A DNA stretch of 64,000 nucleotides from Calliopum simillimum (taxonomy: Eukaryota; Arthropoda; Insecta; Diptera; Lauxaniidae). The position numbers and the translations under genes were made by a program. Position 1 is the stretch's first letter. Each line of letters opens with the position of its first letter. Positions 36,401 to 48,400 of this stretch are shown here, piece after piece. The notes under the pieces were generated by a model. The model saw only the letters and a list, made by a program, of their open reading frames with translations, had not been told where the DNA came from and ran no database searches. The stretch spans positions 29,562,392 to 29,626,391 of the forward strand of contig OX638369.1 of assembly GCA_951812925.1 (NCBI GenBank), given 5' to 3'.

Positions 36401-39400
36401 GAGATTGCCCTAATCAATTCTGCTCCCCACTTTATGTATTTTGAACTCCATGATTCAAAATGTTATAATTTTCTCAATTCCCGATTTTGGTGTCATTCGC
36501 TTTAGAATTTCATGTTTTTTATTCGGTTGAAGAAAAAGTTAATTTTGACCTCTGGCAAGGAAATTTTTTTATTTTAAGTGATTACCTCATTTTTTATTAT
36601 TTTTCTTTTTTTTGGCAATATCTAGACATACAAGCAGAATCTCGAATGTTGGATGCAGGAGAACCAAAGGAATTCAAAGCTGATCATCCATTTTTGTTTG
36701 CCATTCAAGATCAAAATGCCATATATTTTATGGGCCATGTTGTAAAATTGTAAAAAAAAGGATTAAGGTTAAAAATTAAAAATATATAACACTGCCTAAA
36801 AAACTGTTTCGATTAATTTAGAAAAATAAACAACAAAAAAATCATGGTTAACGAAAAGTCAGCGAATAAAATACATTATCAACAGTTCCTCTGAATTGAG
36901 AAATAATGAGGTACGGTTGAAGTCATATAATGAAAATTATTGTAAACATTTTATTTAACTTTAAATGAAATGTACAATTCTTTTAAACTTAAATGCAAAC
37001 TAAATATATTCACCCGCACTTTTCGTAAGAAACCCTATAAAAGTTGTCGCTACAAGGAGAAGCAGTTGCAAATGCTTTATTTGCAACAAAAACAAAAGGG
37101 CTTTAACCTTGTTAACAGCTTTTTTCATTAAGGCCAACATAAGTGGATGAAGGCAGAGACAAAGTGCCAAGTAGAGAAAGAAAATGCAAGAAAAACAGAG
37201 CTATCCAAAATACTAAATGTGTACTGTTAAAAAACATATTTTTTCTCGTTTTTACAAAAAAATTAAATATTTATTTAGAGACAAAAATACTAACTATTTA
37301 AATACTTACAGGTGTTTTCGTCAATAGCAGCTACTTATGAATACAGTAAATTTCACTCACAAGCACAAAATAAACATTTAGTATGTACGTATCGGAGTTT
37401 AGGTTCTGTTATTTCTTTCACGAAAGTAACAAGGCAAAATTAACACCTGTAGAATAACACAAAAGATTCGTAAATTTCGAAACACTAATTGTTTTTTTCA
37501 TTGTTTTCTATTTAGCATTTTTGATCTTCTTCTTAGCCTAAATAAACTCATACTACATTTTACGTTGAATATTCTTTGTGAACCACTCCCAAATAAGTCG
37601 AGATCAATAGGTAAAGAGAGAGTTTGAAATATTAAACGAGAGCGAGAGGTTTTTAGAGAGGAAGAGAGAGAGCTCATATATCACAATCACTTTTTTCAGC
37701 CAAAAAGGTTACACAATTCAGTAGTCAATTTGGGTACGTTGGCTTTAATGTTGTTTTTACGACTGTATCGGAACTCTAAACCAAACTCACGGTAGAGCTG
37801 TAAAATGAGACAAAAACAATAATGCGAAACACAAAATGAAAATACCTCATCATTGATATCACAAACAATTGTTGTGTACACGGTGAAAAATTTTGAGCCT
37901 AACAATTTACATATTTTTTGGTTTCAACTGAATCGAATATTGTGCAAATTTTAGAAAAAACAAAAATTTCATCCATAAATAACACTCAAACAATTGTTCA
38001 AATTAAAATGTCAAAAGTTAATTATAATTGTGGCTTCACTAATGATATGTATTTGGACTCATTAGAGGTTATTAACGAGTATGAATGATTTACATTGACT
38101 AATCTTGTAGATAGTAGAATTAATATCAAAATAGAGCAATCATTGACTTTTATATTAAAAAATTGATTAATAACTAACTGAGCCCTTGATTTTGAAAGTG
38201 GTATAAGTCCATTTCGGAGCAAAAGTAATGTCATAATATGAATTAGGTGGCATTTTGTTCAGAACGTATAATATTGAATTCTGTTTTTACAGAAAGTTTA
38301 CCACATTATGTGAAATTAATGGCGTTATGTTTAAAAAATAGTATCGGAAAAAAACCGATTATTGCAGCACATAATGTGCCCCGAAATGGACTTATACCAT
38401 TTTCAAAATCAAGGGCTCAGTGCTGTAATAATCGGTTTTTTTCCGATACTATTTTTTAAACATAACGCCATTAATTTCACATAATGTGGTAAGCTTTCTG
38501 TAAAAACAGAATTCAATATTATTTGTTCTGAACAAAATGCCACTTAATTCATATTATGACATTACTTTTGCTTCGAAATGGACTTATACCACTTTCAAAA
38601 TCAAGGGCTCGAAAGTGCACTTAGGGCCTTTTGCAGTTACTTTGAAAACTAAAAATGTAATTCGTTTACAACAAAATTAAAGAAAGTTTGTACTATTAAT
38701 TAAAAAAAAAACTTGAATAAATAAATTTATTCAAACGATTGCATTAGATGAATGGCAAATTACACAGGTTTACAAAAAAAAATGTCATGGCGTTTTGACC
38801 AGACTATGTGTTTTCTAGGGACTTTGACGTCCTGAATCCGAATCCGGATTCCGTTTTTTAACAGAACGTCTGAGAAAAAATATTTCAAGGTCATGTGTCG
38901 TTTAGTGATAAATTCGCTAAAATTTTTAAACTAATTTTTTATCATTGAGTCGTTAGTCCTTAAAAAGAATATGTAATCAAAAAGGGTATCTCGGAGCTAG
39001 TTTCGGAGACCTAGCCATCGGAAGATCCGGACATATCTTCTATGAAAACCGCTATAAGTTGGGAACACCTGGATGGATTTGTAAAATATTGGTGTCATAT
39101 GAAAGGTATTTTGACAGCCTATAACAATATTTTGAACATATTTTCAATTGGATTCATAGTTTTCGAGATATGACCTTTTTTGAAATTTTGTGAAATTTTT
39201 TAATTACAACAACAAATAATCAACAACACCAACAACAACAACAACAAAATATCTTTCATATGACAACAATATTTTTCAAATCCATCCAGGGGTTCCCAAT
39301 TTATAGCGGTTTTCATAGAAGATATATCCGGTAGAGGCCGCCAAAGTTACCAAAAATCAGTTTTTTTCCATTTTGACCCACTGGGTGTTAATTTTTAAAA

Positions 39401-42400
39401 TATTGGGATTATAAAATTTTTATCGCTTGTAAAAACAAGCAAAATAGTTTCTTAATGAAATGATTATCTCAATTGGTTCTCGAGTTATGACAAGTTAAAA
39501 TTAAAAGCCGTGTAAAAAAATTATTGTTTGTTTTTTATCTGAACATTGATCACATAGTACTTAATTACTCGAGAACCAATTAAGATAATCACTTCATTTA
39601 AAATTTATTTTGCTTGTTTTTGCAAGCGCTACAAATTATGTTATCACAACTTTTTGGAAAATTAACACCCAGTGGGTGCAAATGGAAGAAACTGATTTTT
39701 TGTAACTTTGGCGGCCTCTACCGCTCGATGTATCAACTTATGGATACCGTGCACCAGATCAAAAATGAGTAGAATTTTATTGCCCGTAATTTTTGTTCAA
39801 TATTTTTTCTGTGCGACCAATAGAAAACGAGATATGAATGGGTTTTTTTGAAAGTGGAATAAGTCCACTTTTTCATAAACTGAGATATTAAAGGGTTTGC
39901 GTACGACTCAATTTAAAAATATTGGGAAGCTTTATTAAACCGGTGTTAAGTGTTTACCACTGTAAATTAATCAAATTTTGTTATGCTGTAAAAATTTTTA
40001 CAAGTGTAATAGAAAATAGTTGAGTTTTTTTGGTCTGAATGGACTTATTCCACTTTCATTTATAATAAATTTAAAAATTTGTTATACTTTTGTATGACTT
40101 ATTCCATTTTTACTCACAAAATATTTTGTAAATTAAAGCAAAGGAAAATTAAAACTTAGAAAAATTTTACTTTAAAAACTGTTGTTGTTTCTTTTCGTTT
40201 CTTTTCGCTCAAGTAGGGCTTTGAAAATTGTTCACAACAACAACAAAAACAAAAAGTTCTTGTCGGACCTACTTTCGGAGATATAGCCATCGGAAGATTG
40301 AGATATATCTTTTATAAAAACTATTATAAGTTGGGAACCCCTGAAAGGATTTTAATAATATTAGTGTCATACAAAAGATATGTTAACTTGCTACAAAATC
40401 AACCCACAAAAAATTTTAATCCGAGTCGTGGTTTTAGAGATATTGCAGATTTTCAGAAATTTTGACCATTTTTTTTGTTTTAAACCACTATTTTTCCAAA
40501 AACTGTATTATTAATGCATAGTTTTAGTACCATATTTTAAAAGCCCAATTTATTACCTTTTATTTGACATATAATTTGTACCTGATTTCTTGCATTATCA
40601 TATTTTTTTAAAGAAAAATAAAAAAGTGAACCAAAGAAATTTTCATGGAATTTAGGAATACATTACAAGAACAACAATAATACCAACTACAAAAATAACA
40701 ATAACAGCAATAAAAACAGCAATAACGATGTTTTTAGATAGTTTTCGATTAATTCTGATTCCTGTTGACTCTTCCGATGTTTTCCAACAACTTACTTTTT
40801 TGTTTTCCTATAAAAAAAATACGTAATACGTAAATACGTAAGTACAAATTACATGTCAAATGAAAGGTAATAAGTTGGGCTTTTATAATATGTTACTAAA
40901 ACTATGCATTAATGATACAATTTTTGGAAAAATAGTGCTTTAAAAATAAAAAAATGGTCAAAATTTCTCAAAATTTGCAATATCTCTAAAACCACGACTC
41001 GGATTAAAATTCTTTGTGGGTTGATTTTGTAGCAAGTTAACATATCTTTCGTATGACAGTAATATTATTAAAATCCTTTTAGGGGTTCCCAACTTATAAT
41101 AATTTTTATAAAAGATATATCTCAATCTTCCGATGGCTATATCTCCGAAAGTAGGTACGACAAGAACTTTTTGTTTTTGTTGTTGTTGTGACCAATTTTC
41201 AGAGCCCTACTTGAGCGAAAAGAAAAGAAAAGAAACAACAACAGTTTTTAAAGTAAAATTTTTCTAAGTTTTAATTTTCCTTTGCTTTAATTTACAAAAT
41301 ATTTTGTGAGTAAAAATGGAATAAGTCATACAAAAGTATAACAAATTTTTAAATTTATTATAAATGAAAGTGGAATAAGTCCATTCAGACCAAAAAATCT
41401 CAACTATTTTCTATTACCCTTGTAAAAATTTTTACAGCATAACAAAATTTGATTAATTTACAGTGGTAAACACTTAACACCGGTTTAATAACACTTCCCA
41501 ATATTTTTAAATTGATTTAAAAGCAAAATCTTCTACATAGCAAAAAATGAAAAAATGGACTTATTCCACTTTCAAAAAAATCATTTTTGTAAAAATGTTT
41601 TTCATGAAAAGTTCTTTTGAGTAATTTTTGATGAAATCGTGGTCTAGCGAGTCTGTAATTTTCAATATAATAAGTGGACATACATAGCTAGCTATAACTA
41701 CCATAAACTCAATTTTTCCGGAATTGGACTTATTCCACTTTCAAATAAACCCATTCATATATCGAATCAAACGTATTTCAAGATATCGGCTAATGTGCAA
41801 GGGTGAGGAGGTCACCTTTTTTGCTTTAAGCCTCTACTGTGGTCATAAAAACGTTAAGCAAAATAAAATTGCGGTGCGCAATTTTTTCTAGATCATTGTA
41901 TATTTTTACTGTACTAGCTACTTGCTGTACTAGCATTTAGGGCCTTTTAACATATAAAAAAATGTTGAATGCATATAGGGCTAATAAAGTTGGTATTTTT
42001 TGTGTTACCGTTCCAATTTTTTGGGTGAAGGTGTATTTGAGGTTGGTCTTCAAGAATATGTAATAAACTGGATTACAAAAAAATGTCAATTAGGGCCGTT
42101 GTACAAGTGAGCGACGATATATTCGTACTTAGTTTCTTAAGCACTTCAAAACAACCCTTTGTTTGACCAATCACCGGGAAAAAGACTAAATCCCGTTTTT
42201 CAAAATCCCGTCTTTTCGAAATCTCGTTTTTAAAAATCGAGTTTTCTAAAATCCCGTTTTCTGAAATCCCGATTTCCATAATCCCGTTTCCCAAAATAAC
42301 GTTTTACTTAAAAAAAAATCCCGTGTTTTACAAATCCTGTTTTTCAAAAAATTTCTAATTTAAGAATTCTTAACCCTTTCGAACCGGTTGGGACAATATA

Positions 42401-45400
42401 TCCCAACAATTTTTTATTAACGTCACTTAAATTCAATGAATTAATAAAATTAATGCAATTTTTAGTAACCACTGTTTTTTCTTATAACTACTCCAAGGAC
42501 ATTGCATCCCGAAAATTCAAATCCAAAACATCTGTTGAGAGTATGGACCGGAAGCGCCTCTGGCGGTGAAAATTTGATTTTAGAGACGGTCAAACATTTT
42601 ACTTAAATTTTGTTTCTAAGATTAACCTATCACAAATATTGTGTACCGCACAGTTTTTTTCCAGGTCGAAAGGGTTAAGATATTCTCTACCCTTTGCATT
42701 ACCCAGAACCAATGGACCACAAAAAAAAATTATATAAAGATTTAACAAAAGTTGTGATATTAATAAAGAGAAAATGAAAAAAATATTTTTAGTTTAGTTT
42801 AGCATGAATTATGAAATTTTTTTGCGAAACCTTATATTACGAGACTCGGCAGTAAAAAAAAATTATTGATCGAGTTTTTAGTTCAGATATAAGTTTAACA
42901 TATATTTAGGAATGAGGGGAATATATTTTTGCCGGGTAGCCTATCAAAATGTGGCCGCTAGTATTTTCAAATTGCGATTATTTATGAACCGTGAGTCTCA
43001 CTGGGAAAAGTACCCAAATCTTTTTTATGGAGAGTCATATGTTCTACAAGTAATTTTTATTATACCTTTATTATTTTTATTAAAAACCGATTTTTTTACG
43101 TTTATTATTTTGGTAATACCTTCTAAGCTCGCAGAAGTCATTTCAACCTTTTTAGAGTAATATTGAATAAAATTGTTCTAATTGTTAAAAAATTTGGCGT
43201 GGTATTTCTTCAATCTTTTCCATTTTTTTTTTTTTTTTTTTTTTTTCATGGCAAATCAGCACCTTATCGAAATAGCTTGGTCGTAGTGGTCATAACTTTG
43301 TAAGGAAAAAGATGGACACACAATAGCTAATATTGTAGATAGGAATCTTACTATATAATGCAGTTTATAGAAAAGACCAGAAAAATGTTGTCCGTTCTGC
43401 ATATAACCTTAAAAATAGCCAAAAAAAATGTTTTTTAAATTTAAAATTTTTAGGTAAAGATATTTCAGTGAATAAAAAAGTTACAGTATAATTCATAGTG
43501 GAATTAAAAGAAAAAGTCGAATACTTTTAAGTGTCATTTCAGGTTTTACGCTTTGAATTTACTTCATCTCGTTATATAACTTCAAAACTAGCGAAAAACG
43601 GTGGTTTTTTGGTCTTTTTTAACTTTTAGGTCATGGTAACTCAAAAACTATATGCAATAGTGCAATCCTGATTCCGGATTCGGAAGATATTCAATAAAGT
43701 TTTCGACATCTCGCTTTTGAGATATCAAGACTTTAAGTTTTTTTGTTTGTTTTTAAAGGTGTAAAATGGCTTTTGTTGTTGTTGTTAGTGATGTTATTGT
43801 TGTGGTTAGTATTTTTGTTGGTTATGTTCTTGTTTTAAAATTATTTCAGTATTCTTGTACGTTTTAAATTTCGATATCTCGATAACGAAGCGAGAAATCA
43901 ACAAAATTTTTATTTAAAGTTTTTAGATTTATTTTGTCATTTTATGTGGAAACATCGTCAAATCTAACTTGTCTTGAGATTTCATCAGTTTTACCATATT
44001 ATTTAACCCTCGATATCTCCAAAACGAAGGGAGTTATCGAAAAAGTTTATATAATATTTTCGACTTATTTTGTGTCGATATATATTTAAAAAATCAAAGT
44101 ATATCCTAAAAAATTAGCATTTACAAATAATTTTTTCTCAGTGTACTCTTGAGACCTACAAAAAAAACCCAGCAGTTATTGTTGTTGTTTTCTGATCGAA
44201 ACAAAACGTCACCAAGGCAGCAAACGCCAAGCACAAATACACACGCACATTAAATATTTAGAGTAAGTGTCTGTCTGCTTAGCCAAGTTAAGAGGACGAC
44301 ACAACAAGTATTAAAATCACTACATAGAAAAAGGGGAAAACGGTTAAAAAAATCGATTTTCTTTTGTAGTTCACTTTTTTCTTTAAGAATGCAATATCCA
44401 CTTAGTTAAAAATTCAGTTCAATCATGGGAATATTAATAAAAAATTATAAATTTCATGGACAGAAACAAAGCGCGGTTTTACAAGTCACAAGTAACAGGT
44501 CATAATTCGAATATTAAACCTCTCTTTCGAACTAAAAATTTTTGCTGAATTAATTTTTTTCACTCTCAAACGCTCTCTTTAACATTAAGCCATATATTAA
44601 GCTACGCTTAAATTTGGGCACGGCTCGGCTTAATACGACAAAAATTTTTCAAACATACATAGGTGTATGTGTGTATCGAATATCTTAAAGATATAAGTAT
44701 ATTTTTTGACAAAATAACTGCAGTATTTTCAACGAAAATTTTCATTCTGTTCAATCAATAACAACACCAAATAAATCAAAAACACCAGCACAATGCAATT
44801 TCCAAGCCAAGAAAAAATTGAAAGAAAAAAACAAAAACAATAACGCGATAAACGACTGCTTCAACGGAGCAGACCAAGCCTCACCTTAATACAATCAAGT
44901 CGATACTAACTTCGAGCGCTGAACTGAAGACTCATCCAACCCCACTAAGCATTGGCGACCCAACACGAACGAACACAAAATCTGATGTTGCGTCGTATAC
45001 TGCATGTCTCGTATTGGCCAAAGAGAGCGAGAGTACGTGAGCATGACTAACAGGCGACAGGTAATAAATGGCAGCGCTGCGAAACGCTAGTGTGTTTGTG
45101 ATTCTGTCGATTAGCATTGGGGGGGGGCTTACAGAAAATGTATGAAAAGTGCACTTGAAGAAAACACTTAACGAATTGCTGTTCGAAAATTCACAAGTAG
45201 CTGCAAAAATGTTTATAAAAAATATTAGGGGTATTCAAGCAAAACAAAACCAATAGAAACTTTGACAGTTTTATTAGTTTTTGAGGAGTTCACAAGTTTT
45301 GGGGTATAACCTGCAAAGGAGGTTTATGAGGTGATTTAAAACTTTTTCTAGATTTAGCTCTTAGGCTCGTTGTAAATCACGTGATTAACCATACAAAAAT

Positions 45401-48400
45401 AAATCTACTTCTGACGAGATTTATTTTAAATCTTTTTATAAATCTGAATAGGGCTGCCGATTTTTGCAATTTTCGACCAAGTAGCACTCCTCCATGTCGA
45501 CAATTGGCATTTAGTGTCATTAACAGAAAATTAATGGAAGATAAATATTAAGAAAATAAGCAAAAACAACTTTCATTTTTCCGCTTATGAAATTTACTGT
45601 CAAAAATAAATCTTTTTCAGCCGAGTAGGACTTAACGACGAGATTTATAGATCTCATCACAGCTAAATCTCAGGTGGAAACTTAGTATATGAGTGATGAT
45701 ATGTATCCTCTTGTAATTCCTTAAGAAATTTGTTTATATGCTATGACCTTGATTTCTCACTCCACTTTTCCGGTTAAATATATGGTTTGTGCAAATATTC
45801 GGCAATATCGTTTTTTGAGAAATTTTTATAGACCCCCTTCCTCCCTTGCTTCAGTCTTAAAAGTTGTGATTATTAGTAAAACTTGTTAAAAAAATAAGTT
45901 TATTTCTGTATAAGTTATTCATAAAGAGATGTCATAGGAGCGTTGTTAAATCCAAATCAGCAACGAAACGTAGTTAAAACACTCACGAGCGTGGTAGAAA
46001 CTCATTTAGTAACGCAAGTTATGCTTCTTTTCTTCGCTCTGTGTATATAAAGTGGCTTGGCCAAAGATAATATCAAGAGAATATCGAATCATCATTTATC
46101 AATTAATTCCGCAGTTTAAAAAAAATGCTCAGCGGGAAAATGTAGAAGCGATCCAAATTAGCATTCGACTTTTATAAGAAAATTAACTTTTTTCCTTCAG
46201 CATTCAAAATCTTTGAAAAACAAACTACGCTATTCTGTTGGAAATTGGACAGATTGGTACGTGATCATATAAAAAAAATTTCAAATGATAAGGGGTCACT
46301 CTTAAATTACGTAACATATTTTTCGAACAATTTAGACCTCTCCTTCATGTATGATTTTTTCAAAGCTTTGTTTTTAATCTTCTTAAGAAGCTCAAGAAAA
46401 TAATAATCTTTTCCTCCTCAAATCTTACATAATCTATACACGGCACCCAAACTATATATAACCTTCTGAAAAGATGTAAATAAATGTCTCTCATACGACC
46501 TGTAGATAGTGATGGGCCTTGGCCTCGTTAATTTTTCGAGACCAAGACGCTGATATAATTTCAATACCAAGATCAAGACTGCTATGGCAAAATGACTCCT
46601 TAGTTCCTTATCTCTAACCATGATTGAAGTTAAAAAACTAGAACCGTGTTCATAATTTACAAACAAAAAGGACAAAAAAAAAAAATATTGTCGTATGTTT
46701 CATGATATACTTTTCCATAATTTTATAATTTTTTCCGTGTACATTCAACTGCAACCAAAGTTTACAGATATGTACATATTCTCTAGATATTTTAGACTTC
46801 AAAAGCTTAATCATAACTAGATCACACACTTACTCAACTTCACTTTCAGTAAAACGAAAAGCTCAAAAACTTTGAGATGTAAATGCAGGCAAAGTAAAAG
46901 CATATTTATGTTCGTTACCCACCCTTTCTTTTCCGTGTAATTAAGATTGGCCTAATTTTTATAAGAAATTATATGTAAAACAGTATTGAGCGCAAAACTG
47001 GTTACCGCTTAACTTAAAAAGTTTATGCTTTTGGAACTAAAATGCACCTTCAAGCAAGAAAAACATAAAACGTTTGTGAATTTCTTTGCTTGAACATTTA
47101 TTTGTTTGCGCTGGATGGAAACAGGTTTAAGAAACAAAACTTTACATAATAAATGGCGTTGTTTATTTTGGTGTTTTTTTCTTCTTTTTTTTCACAAATT
47201 TAAAGCTCAAAAAGCGTCAAGTTTTAAATTTAACCTAAGCAGAAACTTAGCTTGAAGTATTCGAGATACCGGTATAAACTGGTTAATGGCTAATAAATAA
47301 AAAGACAATGTAACTTTTAAAGTTCTCAAAGATTATGGATTTCAAAGTTTTTTCATATTTTACGAGCATGAATCTATAGATTTATGGAATTTAAAATAAC
47401 CTATTTTACGACAAATGAAATTTAATTTCTTTAAGGGCCATTTTCACAATGTTCAGTTAAAATTTAACTTTCAGATAAATAAAAATTTTGTATGAAATTT
47501 AATGTCAAAGTTCCAGTTAAAGTTCTAGTTAAGGCTTAACTGAACATTGTGAAATTGGCCCTAAATCGATTTGTATGTATGTATGTATTCTCCTTTAACT
47601 CCTAGGAGGAGCATAGGGCCAATATGAAATCTCTCCATTTGTCACGATCCCTTGCGATGACTTTGATCTCTTGCCACGATTTTCCCGATTCTTGGATTTC
47701 CTTTTCCAACGACCTTTTCCAGTTGGTTTTGGGTCTACCACGTCCTCTACTGCCTTGTGGATTCCACTGCCTTGTCGATTTGATCTTACTCAATTTATTC
47801 GCATTTTACCATGAAAAATATTACGTTTTCATTACCTAAAGCATAGTTGAAAAGATTTGCTAGAACATGTAATAGAGAGATGATGATGATGGTGTTGGAC
47901 GCCAGTAAGTCAGCCAACAAGCCAGTTAATAATGCAGCACTTTCACTCATGTTTCTTTTATTACAGTAGCCACGCAATCAAATTTTTTTTTTTTATTTTT
48001 TTTTTTTTCCTGCTTTATAACACTTTCAACTGCAAAATCTCTATTGGAAAATGAAAAAGTTACACAATTCTTATGGTAATCTTAAGATATCTAGAGAGGC
48101 ACAATGTATATAGTTATATTCAAAAATTAGTAACTAAGTTTAAATATTGGCGTATGAATGACCTCAATAAATAAAAGTTTGAAAAGACACCTACAACACT
48201 GTAATCTAAGTAGAATAAAGTATGTATTTCAGGAACCGCACAATGCTGCTTAACCAGGCATTTTTGATTGATTACATTAAACATTTAACGTTCACCAGCA
48301 AAGAACAATATAGCTATGGCTTCCAATGCAGATTACTTTCACAACGATATAAGAGTCTCCAAAAAAAAATCCAACATGATCGGAGTCATTTCGAAGTTTT

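Noticed and set aside
42185..42350. CRISPR-like array
   Set aside because: Units are degenerate, spacers are not unique 30-40 bp segments, and the window is from a fly nuclear genome.
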